Shown here piece by piece: positions 35,249-43,829 of a stretch of 64,000 bases of DNA (within the stretch, counting starts at the first letter, position 1; each line of letters opens with the position of its first letter). The notes under the pieces are model-generated. The model saw only the letters and a program-made list of their open reading frames with translations, had not been told where the DNA came from and made no database searches. The DNA comes from PALSA-188 sp963720075 (lineage in GTDB: Bacteria > Acidobacteriota > Terriglobia > Terriglobales > Acidobacteriaceae). Position numbers and translations under genes: made by a program. Location of the stretch: positions 85,857-149,856 of the forward strand of contig CAVREG010000013.1 in NCBI GenBank assembly GCA_963720075.1, read 5' to 3'.

Positions 35249-36781
35249 ATGACAAAATTCATAACTGTTGTCCGGGCATCGTGTTCTTCCCGCCTCCTAT
35301 TTTGCGCCCTATGCCTTTTCGTTTTACCAGCGTTAGTTCAGGCTCGCGGGGAACAGACATCTTCCGGTTCCGACAAGTCTCCAATTGGCGCGCAGAAACA
35401 GAATGCGCCCGCTGAAACTAACACGAGTCCTGGCGCTCCAGAAGAACCCGCGCCCCCACTGGCGAACACGAAGATTTCTTCTCAGCAAGCTGCTGATTTG
35501 TTTCGAGAGGTTGACCAGATTCTACAATTTGCAAGCAAAGACACTGATCTTCCAATCAAGCACCGCGTTCGACCACGGCTCACCAGCCGCGACGAGGTGG
35601 TCGCCTATCTGCAAAAGAGCATGTCCGAAGATAAAGATGCGAAGCGGCTGCGGCGCTCCGAGTCGGTGCTCAAAAAATTTGGATTGCTGCCGCAAGATTT
35701 CGATCTCGGCAAGTTTCTCGTCGGGTTGCTGAAGGAACAAATTGCCGGCTATTACGATCCGAAAACAAAAGTAGTGAACTTGCTCGACTGGGTGGATGTC
35801 GCCGCCCAGCGACCCGTGCTGGCACACGAATTGACTCATGCGCTGCAAGACCAATCATTCAATCTCGATAAGTGGATGACGAAAACCGACATTGATTTGC
35901 AGACGAAGAGAAGACCAACTCCGCTGGAAGTGCAGAATGACGAGACTTCAGAAGCGCGCCAAGCGGTGGTCGAGGGCCAGGCTATGGCCGTGCTGGTGGA
36001 TTACATGTTGCGTCCAACGGGCCAATCGCTGGTCAACTCTCCGGAGGTCGCCAAAGCGCTCGAGGACGGGATGTTGGCTGGAACGCCGGATTCGATTCAG
36101 TTTCGCAGCGCCCCAATTTATTTGAGAGAGGCTTTAACCTTTCCCTATCGCTATGGACTGGAATTTGAAGCCGCATTGCTGCGCGCAGGAGGGAAGCAAA
36201 AGGCGTATGCAGACGCCTTCTTGAATCCGCCGCACACCTCCCGTCAAATTATGGAACCGAAGACCTATCTTTCCAACGAGCGCATCGAACCATTGCCCCT
36301 GCCGGACTTCAAGCATATTTTCAAGAATTACAAACGTTTTGACATCGGTGCAATTGGTGAGTTCGATGTCGCGGTGCTGATTGATCAGTATGCCGGAGCC
36401 GACGCCTCCCGCGAACTATATCCAGGATGGCGGGGCGGTTATTACTATGCCGCGCAGCCTAAGAAAGATCCTGCCGCTCCTCTCGGCCTCCTTTACGTTT
36501 CACGCTGGTCGGATCCCGCCAGGGCCGAGCATTTCGCGGCCATCTACGCGAACTATTTGCCGAAGAGATATCTTCACGTGCGCGATGTGGCGTCGGATGG
36601 GGACAAAACGGCTGAAAGTATCAACACGCCAGACCGGCTCACCGGCACTCACACCTGGCTGACCGAGACCGGACCCGTGGTGATTGAGGTAAAGGGCGAC
36701 AAAGTATTGATAAGCGAAAGCCTGGATCAGCCCACGACCGACAAATTAGAAGGCGCGGTTTTTAAGGATGCCACAAGATGA
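35249..36781 (+). CDS. Exported HExxH zincin-like protein
   Basis: About 510 residues with a signal peptide (LLFCALCLFVLPALVQA). The mature protein starts with a disordered linker, then a helical region, then a zincin-type motif LAHELTHALQDQSFN (HELTH at about residues 193-197) followed by the helix EARQAVVEGQAMAVLVDYML, whose glutamate could be the third zinc ligand. I do not recognise the family beyond a metallopeptidase fold; related large exported proteins are common in Acidobacteriota. An ATG at 35249 is used because the signal begins there. It lies 75 bases upstream of mtnP, on the same strand. Confidence 0.75.
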   Translation: MTKFITVVRASCSSRLLFCALCLFVLPALVQARGEQTSSGSDKSPIGAQKQNAPAETNTSPGAPEEPAPPLANTKISSQQAADLFREVDQILQFASKDTDLPIKHRVRPRLTSRDEVVAYLQKSMSEDKDAKRLRRSESVLKKFGLLPQDFDLGKFLVGLLKEQIAGYYDPKTKVVNLLDWVDVAAQRPVLAHELTHALQDQSFNLDKWMTKTDIDLQTKRRPTPLEVQNDETSEARQAVVEGQAMAVLVDYMLRPTGQSLVNSPEVAKALEDGMLAGTPDSIQFRSAPIYLREALTFPYRYGLEFEAALLRAGGKQKAYADAFLNPPHTSRQIMEPKTYLSNERIEPLPLPDFKHIFKNYKRFDIGAIGEFDVAVLIDQYAGADASRELYPGWRGGYYYAAQPKKDPAAPLGLLYVSRWSDPARAEHFAAIYANYLPKRYLHVRDVASDGDKTAESINTPDRLTGTHTWLTETGPVVIEVKGDKVLISESLDQPTTDKLEGAVFKDATR

Positions 36782-36856
36782 AACGCTAACCGCACACTTC
36801 CGATTTCATTTGTATAATCTCCATTCGCCACTATCACGAACGCTCCAGGAGGATTC

Positions 36857-37735
36857 TTGTCGCAGGCGGAAATTGGAATCATTGGAGGCAGTGGGCTTTA
36901 CTCCATGCCTGGCTTGACCGACGTCCGTGAAGTCCCGCAGACTACGCCTTTCGGCGAGCCATCCGACCCTTATATTCTCGGCACCCTGGAAGGCAGGAAA
37001 GTGGCCTTCCTGGCGCGCCATGGTCGCGGACACCGCATCCTCCCCACTGAGTTAAATTTCCGCGCTAACATTTACGGATTCAAGCAGCTCGGCGTGGAAA
37101 GAATTGTTTCCGTCTCCGCTGTCGGGTCATTGAAGGAAGAACACAAGCCCCTGGATTTCGTAATTCCCGATCAATTTTTCGATCGCACCCGACATCGCGT
37201 GGATACTTTTTTCGGTGACGGCGTTGTGGCCCACATTGCTTTCGCCGACCCAATTTGCCCCGAACTGGCGGCCGCGGTCGAAGCCGCGTCCAAAAAAGCT
37301 GCGGTCACAGCAAAACGTGGCGGCACGTACCTGTGTATGGAGGGTCCGCAATTTTCCACAAAGGCTGAATCCAATGTATATCGCAGCTGGGGCATGGACG
37401 TTATCGGCATGACGAACCTGCAAGAAGCCAAGCTCGCCCGCGAAGCTGAAATCTGTTATGTGACTATCGCAATGGTGACCGACTATGACTGCTGGCATCC
37501 CCATCATGATTCCGTAACCGTGGATCAAATCGTGGCGGTCCTCCTGAAAAACGCGGAGAACGCGTGCAAAGTAGTTCGCGAAACAGTCGCCGCCATGCCG
37601 AAGGCGCGAGGCTGCAAATGCGGTTCAGCGTTGGCCCATGCCATCCTGACTGATCGCGATAAGATCCCACCAGCGACTCGGAAGAAATTGAAACTTATCC
37701 TCGATAAATATTTAGAGAGCAAATCCACCCAATGA
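36857..37735 (+). CDS. mtnP: S-methyl-5'-thioadenosine phosphorylase
   Basis: MtnP splits 5'-methylthioadenosine with phosphate into adenine and 5-methylthioribose-1-phosphate, salvaging the by-product of polyamine and other SAM-using pathways. The 292-residue purine-nucleoside-phosphorylase-fold protein has IGIIGGSGLYSMPGL, FLARHGRGHRILPTELNFRA, LCMEGPQFSTKAESN, GMTNLQEAKLAREAE and TDYDCWHPHHDSVT. The start is TTG behind a perfect AGGAGG site. TATAAT lies at 36813-36818, a plausible -10 box. Its stop overlaps the PfkB kinase start by four bases. Inosine/guanosine specificity cannot be excluded. Confidence 0.93.
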   Translation: MSQAEIGIIGGSGLYSMPGLTDVREVPQTTPFGEPSDPYILGTLEGRKVAFLARHGRGHRILPTELNFRANIYGFKQLGVERIVSVSAVGSLKEEHKPLDFVIPDQFFDRTRHRVDTFFGDGVVAHIAFADPICPELAAAVEAASKKAAVTAKRGGTYLCMEGPQFSTKAESNVYRSWGMDVIGMTNLQEAKLAREAEICYVTIAMVTDYDCWHPHHDSVTVDQIVAVLLKNAENACKVVRETVAAMPKARGCKCGSALAHAILTDRDKIPPATRKKLKLILDKYLESKSTQ

Positions 37736-38655
37736 GCATTCTTGCCGTAGGGTCCATCGCTTTTGATTCCATCGCCACGCCCTCTGGCCGCGCCGATAGC
37801 GTAGTCGGCGGCTCCGCAACATATTTCTCTTTGGCTGCCAGTTACTTCACCGACGTTCGCGTAGTCGCCGTGGTCGGCGAAGACTTTACCTCCGAACACG
37901 AAAGCATTTTGAAGAAACGCGGAGTGGATACTCGCGGCATCGAGCACGCCAAGGGGAAAACTTTCCGCTGGGGCGGACATTATCTCGACAACCTCAACGA
38001 AGCGAAAACTGATTTCACCGAATTGAACGTCTTCGAACAATTCAAGCCGCGCATTCCGACCGAATACCAAAATTCGCAAATTCTTTTTCTGGGAAATATC
38101 CATCCCAGTTTGCAGAAAGCGGTCCGGAAGGAGATGAACAAGGTACAACTCACCGGCGGCGACACCATGAATTACTGGATACAGGGCTCCCGCAGCGAAC
38201 TGACCGAAACCTTGAAGCTGGTGGATATCCTCTTGATTAACGACGGCGAGGCCCGAATGCTCGCCGACGAAAGCAGCGTACCGCGCGCCGCGCGCAAAGT
38301 GATGGCTCTCGGGCCGCGAGCGCTGGTTATCAAACACGGCGAATATGGTGCGACGATCTTTTTTCGCGAGGGTGCCTTCGGTTTGGGAAGCCATCCGTTT
38401 CGCGCTCCCGCTCTGCCTATCGAAGAAGTTAAAGATCCTACCGGAGCTGGAGATTCTTTCGCCGGCGGATTTATGGGATACATCGCCTCGCAACCCGACT
38501 TGACTCGCGAAGTCTTGAAGCGCGCGCTTTTTTACGGCGGCGTTATGGGATCATTCGCAGTCGAGCGTTTCGGAACCGAACGCTTGCAATCGCTAACCCG
38601 TGATGAGATTGAAGCCCGTTTCAAAGTCTTCCGCGAATTGACCCATCTGGAATGA
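37732..38655 (+). CDS. PfkB-family carbohydrate/nucleoside kinase
   Basis: A 307-residue ribokinase-superfamily kinase: the N-terminal VGGSATYFSLAASYF segment (GG motif), a central LLINDGEARMLAD segment and the C-terminal DPTGAGDSFAGGF motif with the catalytic aspartate and anion hole. Overlap with mtnP (ATGA) strongly suggests a role in the same salvage route: phosphorylation of adenosine, methylthioribose or a related pentose are all possible. Family members cannot be assigned a substrate by eye. Its own stop overlaps the next gene by four bases. Confidence 0.88.
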   Translation: MSILAVGSIAFDSIATPSGRADSVVGGSATYFSLAASYFTDVRVVAVVGEDFTSEHESILKKRGVDTRGIEHAKGKTFRWGGHYLDNLNEAKTDFTELNVFEQFKPRIPTEYQNSQILFLGNIHPSLQKAVRKEMNKVQLTGGDTMNYWIQGSRSELTETLKLVDILLINDGEARMLADESSVPRAARKVMALGPRALVIKHGEYGATIFFREGAFGLGSHPFRAPALPIEEVKDPTGAGDSFAGGFMGYIASQPDLTREVLKRALFYGGVMGSFAVERFGTERLQSLTRDEIEARFKVFRELTHLE

Positions 38656-40331
38656 GATCCCTTCCCCACCAGAGCGGCGAAAACCATAGCCGGAACCGCG
38701 AAACTTTACTAGTGACTCAGCTTGCCTCCGGCATTTCCATTCTTACCTTCATGATTTATTTGCGGCACGGCAATTTGCTGCTTTATGGCGATGCCGTGGC
38801 GCACATCAACATCGCGCGCCGTGTTTTCGATTCCAAGACGCCGGGCCTCCTTCAGCTTGGCACGGTTTGGTTGCCTTTGCCGCACTTGCTGATGGTTCCG
38901 TTTCTGATTTCAAACGTGTTTTGGCAAACAGGAATCGGCGGATCCATTCCTTCGATGATCGCCTATGTCCTCGGGGTTTCCGGCATCTTTCGTCTGGTCC
39001 GCGGCAGCTTGATCTTTCACGCACGGTCAAATTCGGCCGGTCGTGTCGCCGCCTGGATTGCCGCCGGAGTTTACGCGGCAAATCCAAATCTGCTTTATCT
39101 GCAAAGCACTGCCATGACCGAGTCGTTGTACCTGGCGCTATTTATTTGGGCGGTCGTCTATCTCGCTGAGTTTGCCCGCGCAAAGGATCGAAGCAATGGC
39201 CGCAAGCACATGGCCAAAGACTCCTCATCCGCGTTGATTAAGTCAGGCCTGTGTCTAATAGGCGCATGCTTAACCCGTTATGACGGATGGTTTCTAGCCG
39301 CAACCATGTGCGCGTTAGCTTTCTTCGTATTAAAACGCCATGGGGAGAATAGAAAACAACTGCACGCCGCTCTCCGGAACTTCATTCTATTAGCCGCGGC
39401 GGCGCCGATCCTCTGGCTCGCCTACAACGCTGCCGTCTATCGAAATCCTCTGGAATTTGCCAATGGACCTTATTCGGCAAAAGCTATTGAGGCGAGAAAC
39501 GTCACAACAGGCAACCCGTCGCATCCGGGTGCGCACAACCTGGCGGTTGCATTCAGTTTTTTTCTGAAGTCGGCGGAGCTGAACGTTTCATCGGTGACCG
39601 CAGTTCAGAGATTGTGGGTCGCTCTGTTATTTCTGGGAACAGTGATGACACTCGTCTTTGATGCGCGTCTGTGGCCACTTCTATTGCTCTGGATTCCGGT
39701 GCCTTTTTATATGCTGTCGGTTGCCTATGCTGGCGTCCCTATATTTCTGCCGGTTTGGTGGCCTCATTCTTATTACAACCTCCGTTATGGATTGCAATTG
39801 CTTCCTGCATTTGCGATATTCCTTGCGCTGTTTGCTCATTTTGCATTCGGCCTGGGGTTGAAGAACTCTTCAAAAACGGCCGTCGGAATCGCACTTCTAT
39901 TCCTTGTAGCTGGAAGTTATGTCGCGATTTGGTATCAGCGCCCAGCATGTTTTCTCGAAGCTTGGACAAATTCCCGGGACAGAATTGCCCTCGAAACCGC
40001 GCTGGCCGAGAATCTGCGAAAGCTGCCCAGCGATTCGACCTTGCTGATGTATCTCGGCAATCACGTCGGAGCTCTTCAGGATGCGGGCATACCGTTGAAC
40101 CGCGTGATCAACGAAGGCAATCACCGTCCGTGGAAAAAGCGGTCTGATCCGCGAGGATTGTGGGAACGCGCCTTGGCAAATCCGCGACAATACGCCGACT
40201 ATGTAGTTGCGAGCGCGGGAGACGAAGCCGACTCGCATGTGCAGAAGGCACAACTCTCGTCATTAGTCGTAATTCATGCCGCAGGCGAGCCTGCCACTAC
40301 CATTTACTGGACTCATCGTCCGCCGCATTAG
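38652..40331 (+). CDS. Polytopic GT-C type glycosyltransferase-like membrane protein
   Basis: A 559-residue integral membrane protein with about ten hydrophobic segments. The first periplasmic loop has YGDAVAHINIARRVFDS, which resembles the Asp-containing loop of GT-C enzymes (ArnT/PMT/GT39-like) that use polyprenyl-phosphate sugars; the C-terminal part is soluble (about 430-559). It could transfer a sugar made by a DPM1-like enzyme (one is encoded at 34375-35064) to lipid or protein. The ATG overlaps the kinase stop. No specific acceptor can be inferred. Confidence 0.72.
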   Translation: MRSLPHQSGENHSRNRETLLVTQLASGISILTFMIYLRHGNLLLYGDAVAHINIARRVFDSKTPGLLQLGTVWLPLPHLLMVPFLISNVFWQTGIGGSIPSMIAYVLGVSGIFRLVRGSLIFHARSNSAGRVAAWIAAGVYAANPNLLYLQSTAMTESLYLALFIWAVVYLAEFARAKDRSNGRKHMAKDSSSALIKSGLCLIGACLTRYDGWFLAATMCALAFFVLKRHGENRKQLHAALRNFILLAAAAPILWLAYNAAVYRNPLEFANGPYSAKAIEARNVTTGNPSHPGAHNLAVAFSFFLKSAELNVSSVTAVQRLWVALLFLGTVMTLVFDARLWPLLLLWIPVPFYMLSVAYAGVPIFLPVWWPHSYYNLRYGLQLLPAFAIFLALFAHFAFGLGLKNSSKTAVGIALLFLVAGSYVAIWYQRPACFLEAWTNSRDRIALETALAENLRKLPSDSTLLMYLGNHVGALQDAGIPLNRVINEGNHRPWKKRSDPRGLWERALANPRQYADYVVASAGDEADSHVQKAQLSSLVVIHAAGEPATTIYWTHRPPH

Positions 40332-40364
40332 GCGACCGCTGCCCAAGTGTAGTTCAAGTGTGGC

Positions 40365-40382
40365 GCGGGCGCTCGCCCGCGA
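40365..40382. repeat. Short palindrome (family D, CGCGGGCG-CT-CGCCCGCG)
   Basis: A perfect 8-bp palindrome with a two-base loop in the 182-base gap before dapF. The sequence GGGCG..CGCCC recurs at 50353-50393, so it may be another interspersed repeat family. No -10/-35 pair is obvious in the gap apart from TAAAAT 20 bases before the dapF ATG. Confidence 0.55.
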
Positions 40383-40513
40383 AACGTCTGCGCGTTCACA
40401 CGGCTGCTTGTCGTACCAACGTCTCCGCAGTTCCCTTGGGCCGCTCCCGTTGTCGTTTCTGCTCTGTGAAACCTCACACTCCAACACGCAGTGGTAAAAT
40501 CCAGCCAACTTTA

Positions 40514-41305
40514 ATGACCTTTCCCGCGCCTATCCCATTCGTAAAGGCAAATGCATGCGGCAACGATTTTCTCATCGTCGAGGGCGTGGACGCGGATACG
40601 AACTTGTCCGGTCTCAGCAAGAGAATGTGTGACCGACGCAGAGGCGCCGGAGCCGATGGTGTGGAATTTCTATTCCCAGATGCAGATTCGGACATCAACG
40701 CGCGCCTTTTCAACGCCGACGGTTCCGAAGCGGAGATTTCTGGTAACGGAACCCGCTGCGTTGCAGCTTATTTATGCTTCAAAGACTACAAAGAGCAAAT
40801 CCGCATCCGCACCGGCGCCGGAATAAAGATCTGCTCCCTCATTTCGCGAAATGAACGCGAATACGAATTTGAAACTGCCATGGGCCAACCGATGATCGGA
40901 GAACAACTGTCTATTCCTCTGGCGTCGAAATCAGTGAAGGGCGTCAATGTCTCGATGGGTAACCCTCATTTCGTCTCGTTTGTGGAGGAATTCCCCTCTC
41001 GCTGGCAGGCGCAAGCCGACGAGATTGGCGGTCATGCCGGCTTCAAGCATGGCATTAATGTTGAGTTCGTAATTATTGAAAATAAATCTAATATTGCCGT
41101 ACGTTTCTTCGAGCGAGGAGTCGGCGAAACACAGTCTTCGGGCACCGGTTCCTGTGCCGCTGCCGTGGCCTCCATCGCGGCTAAGAAAGCAACATCACCG
41201 GTAAATGTTCGTTCCATCGGCGGAACCCAAGTTGTCCGCTGGGAGCAGGAAGTATTTCTGCGCGGCGCGGCAACGCTTCTTTTTCGCGGTGAGTTTTTCG
41301 TTTAG
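40514..41305 (+). CDS. dapF: Diaminopimelate epimerase
   Basis: DapF converts LL- to meso-diaminopimelate, for lysine and for peptidoglycan cross-links. The 263-residue cofactor-independent racemase has both catalytic cysteines, NADGSEAEISGNGTRC (first) and SSGTGSCAAAVA (second), plus the KANACGNDFLIVEG N-terminus with the substrate-binding Asn. The true ATG is at 40514; the open frame extending upstream is non-coding sequence. It heads a unit with the LD-carboxypeptidase (20 bases downstream) and mpl, suggesting that meso-DAP supply and murein recycling are linked. Confidence 0.95.
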   Translation: MTFPAPIPFVKANACGNDFLIVEGVDADTNLSGLSKRMCDRRRGAGADGVEFLFPDADSDINARLFNADGSEAEISGNGTRCVAAYLCFKDYKEQIRIRTGAGIKICSLISRNEREYEFETAMGQPMIGEQLSIPLASKSVKGVNVSMGNPHFVSFVEEFPSRWQAQADEIGGHAGFKHGINVEFVIIENKSNIAVRFFERGVGETQSSGTGSCAAAVASIAAKKATSPVNVRSIGGTQVVRWEQEVFLRGAATLLFRGEFFV

Positions 41306-41325
41306 ATTTTCTAGTGTCGAATTCG

Positions 41326-42282
41326 ATGCCTTCTACGCTCTCAGCCTCGCGAATCAAACCTCCCGCGCTACGGCCGGGCGATACGGTTGCCATCGTCGCT
41401 CCCGCCAGCAATGTTCGCCGTGATGCGTTGGAAGCGGGATGCCAGGCATTGCGGAGCCTTGGCTACAAACCTTTCTACCTCGATTCAATTGTCGAGCAGG
41501 ACCTTTACTTCGCGGGATCACTCGACCGTCGTGTACATGAGCTCGAAGAAATGTTCCTGCGCGACGAGGTGCGGGCCATTATCTGCGCGCGCGGAGGATA
41601 CGGCTCAAATTATCTTTTGCAGGCATTAGACTTGGAAAAGATCAAAGCGCATCCGAAGATTTTCGTTGGGTACAGCGATCACACCAGCCTGCTGACTTAC
41701 CTCGCCGACTCGGCTGGATTCGTCTCCTTTCATGGTCCAATGGTTGCAAAGGACTTTCGCTCGCCAGATGGATTTGATTTGCACTCCTGGCAAAATACTC
41801 TGAGCGGGACTTCGGACTGGACAGTCAAAGTAAATCCGGAGGTAAAGTCACTGGTCGCCGGTTCGGCGGAAGGGCTTCTCTACGGAGGCTGTCTCTCCAT
41901 TCTGGTCGCTTCACTTGGCACACCCTACGAAATTCAAACAAAAGGAACAATTCTTTTTCTCGAAGACATCGCAGCCAAGCCCTTTCAAATTGATCGCATG
42001 TTGATGCAGTTAAAACTCGCAGGTAAGCTCAAAGGTGTGCGCGGAATTATTTTTGGTGAGATGCTGGATTGTGTTCAGAATGCGGCGACAAATCAAGGGT
42101 ACACGCTGGAAGAGGTTGTTCTCCGTGTGCTCGGTGATTTAGGTGTACCAGTTGCCTACGGATTACGCTCCGGCCATGTTTCGCGGCAAAACATCACTCT
42201 TCCTTTCGGCGTGCACGCCGCCTTGAGCGCTGGCAAGAGAGGAGTAGAACTTAAGATTCTTGAGGCAGCTACACAGAAATAG
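41326..42282 (+). CDS. LD-carboxypeptidase (peptidase family S66)
   Basis: An enzyme that removes the terminal D-alanine from murein tetrapeptides in the cytoplasm during cell-wall recycling. The catalytic serine is in CARGGYGSNYLLQAL, the glutamate in GTILFLEDIAAKPFQIDR, and the histidine in GLRSGHVSRQNITLPFGV, in the family order. At 318 residues it has normal length and no signal peptide, so it is cytoplasmic like LdcA. ATG at 41326 is preferred; a GTG four codons upstream is possible. Neighbours dapF and mpl fit recycling. Confidence 0.93.
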   Translation: MPSTLSASRIKPPALRPGDTVAIVAPASNVRRDALEAGCQALRSLGYKPFYLDSIVEQDLYFAGSLDRRVHELEEMFLRDEVRAIICARGGYGSNYLLQALDLEKIKAHPKIFVGYSDHTSLLTYLADSAGFVSFHGPMVAKDFRSPDGFDLHSWQNTLSGTSDWTVKVNPEVKSLVAGSAEGLLYGGCLSILVASLGTPYEIQTKGTILFLEDIAAKPFQIDRMLMQLKLAGKLKGVRGIIFGEMLDCVQNAATNQGYTLEEVVLRVLGDLGVPVAYGLRSGHVSRQNITLPFGVHAALSAGKRGVELKILEAATQK

Positions 42283-42310
42283 CTTGTAGCGGGGGCCAAG
42301 AGAAGAACCG

Positions 42311-42345
42311 GGAATAGCCGACTGAAAGTCAGGCCCTTCCCCGCC
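42311..42345. repeat. Degenerate family B repeat
   Basis: The segment CCGACTGAAAGTCAGGCCC keeps most of the family B unit (compare 2034-2057) but with a mismatch in the arm. It lies in the gap between the LD-carboxypeptidase and mpl genes. Confidence 0.5.
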
Positions 42346-42365
42346 GCTTGAAACGCCGAAAACTT

Positions 42366-43829
42366 ATGACTACGAAGAAACACATTCATCTGATTGGAAT
42401 ATGCGGCACCGCGATGGCATCACTCGCCGGAATGTTGTTGCAGCGCGGGTTCCACGTCACCGGGTCGGACGCAGCATCGTATCCCCCCATGTCAGATTTC
42501 CTGTCATCGCTCGGAATCCAGGTAGCTCAACCCTTTTCGGTTGAGAACGTCAGTCCGCGTCCCGACATGGTCGTCGTTGGAAATGTCGTTTCGCGAGGAA
42601 ATGTCGAGCTGGAGCATGTTCTCGATCAACGCATCCCATTCTGCTCATTGCCCCAAATCTTGCACGACGAGTTTCTGCGCGGCAAAGAAGTTCTGGCTGT
42701 GGCTGGCACGCATGGCAAGACCACCACAACATCAATGCTGGCGTGGATATTTGAGTCAGCCGGACTGCAACCCTCTTTCCTGATCGGCGGGATTGCGGAA
42801 AATTTCGGCAGCAGCTTTCAGTTGCGAGACGGCAAGCACTTCATCATCGAAGCCGATGAATACGATTCTGCTTTCTTCGACAAAGGACCGAAATTCATGC
42901 ATTACTTCCCCGGCGCAGCAATTCTAACTTCGGTGGAATTCGATCATGCCGATATCTATAAAGACCTCGATTCAGTGGAGATCGCATTTAAGCGCCTGGT
43001 GAATTTGATTCCCCGACGCGGACGAATTATTGGTTTTGATGGTGGCGATAGTATGAACCATTGCCTCGAACGTGCCTTCTGTCCTGTGGAACGATATGGG
43101 TCAGGCGGCGCCGCCGACTGGAAAATAGAAAATCTGCACTTCGGTGGGGCCAGCACAACCTGGTCTGTTCTCCGCAAGAACCAGCAATGGAGTGATTTTG
43201 AGTTCGCACTAGCCGGCGAATACAACGTCTGGAACGCAACCGCTGCTGCCGCGATGGCAGCGGGATGCGGTATCCCGGTCAATCAGATTACCAGCTCGCT
43301 GAAAACTTTCAAGAGCGTGAAGCGCCGTCTTGAAGTCAGGGCTTTCGTTAACGGCATTACGGTCATTGATGACTTCGCACATCATCCAACAGCAATCGCG
43401 GGGACGCTTAAGGCTCTGCGCTCCCGCTATCCCGGCGCGCGATTGTGGGCAATTCTCGAGCCGCGATCAAACACACTTCGTCGCAACGTTTTTCAGAACG
43501 AACTCGCACAAAGCCTTTCCGAAGCCGACGAAATAGTAATCGCGAATGTCTTCAAGTCGGATGCAATCCCCGTAGCTGAACGGCTAGACCTGGCTGCGGT
43601 AGTCGCGCAGCTGCAAAAGAAGAATAAACGCGCGCGTCTTTCAGGTGACGCGGATGAAATCGTTCGCTTGATCGCTCCCGAACTGCGCGATGGCGACGTA
43701 GTTGCGATCCTCTCCAATGGCGGCTTTGGCGGGATTTACGAGAAACTTCCCGAGCACTTGAAACTGCTATCCGAAAACCGTCAGCCCGCCGACAGTTCCT
43801 CCTCTCTAAAAAACATGGCCAAGGCGTGA
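42366..43829 (+). CDS. mpl: UDP-N-acetylmuramate:L-alanyl-gamma-D-glutamyl-meso-diaminopimelate ligase
   Basis: Mpl joins the recycled murein tripeptide to UDP-MurNAc, returning it to peptidoglycan synthesis. The 487-residue Mur ligase has an N-terminal Rossmann-like domain (HLIGICGTAMASLAGMLLQR), the ATP-binding loop AGTHGKTTTTSM, the DEYDSAFFDKGPKF segment typical of Mpl rather than MurC, and DDFAHHPTAIAGTL in the C-terminal domain. Start at the ATG at 42366; an upstream in-frame TTG would add six residues. Its stop overlaps the GTG of the M61 peptidase gene by four bases. Confidence 0.95.
   Translation: MTTKKHIHLIGICGTAMASLAGMLLQRGFHVTGSDAASYPPMSDFLSSLGIQVAQPFSVENVSPRPDMVVVGNVVSRGNVELEHVLDQRIPFCSLPQILHDEFLRGKEVLAVAGTHGKTTTTSMLAWIFESAGLQPSFLIGGIAENFGSSFQLRDGKHFIIEADEYDSAFFDKGPKFMHYFPGAAILTSVEFDHADIYKDLDSVEIAFKRLVNLIPRRGRIIGFDGGDSMNHCLERAFCPVERYGSGGAADWKIENLHFGGASTTWSVLRKNQQWSDFEFALAGEYNVWNATAAAAMAAGCGIPVNQITSSLKTFKSVKRRLEVRAFVNGITVIDDFAHHPTAIAGTLKALRSRYPGARLWAILEPRSNTLRRNVFQNELAQSLSEADEIVIANVFKSDAIPVAERLDLAAVVAQLQKKNKRARLSGDADEIVRLIAPELRDGDVVAILSNGGFGGIYEKLPEHLKLLSENRQPADSSSSLKNMAKA

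Noticed and set aside
37525..38493. Long open frame on the minus strand (about 320 codons)
   Set aside because: Antisense to the mtnP end and the PfkB kinase, both well supported; no ribosome site or family features.
40160..40513. Upstream extension of dapF by 118 codons
   Set aside because: The extension overlaps the 3' end of the GT-C gene and a palindrome, is arginine/cysteine-rich and unlike any DapF; ATG 40514 gives the normal protein.
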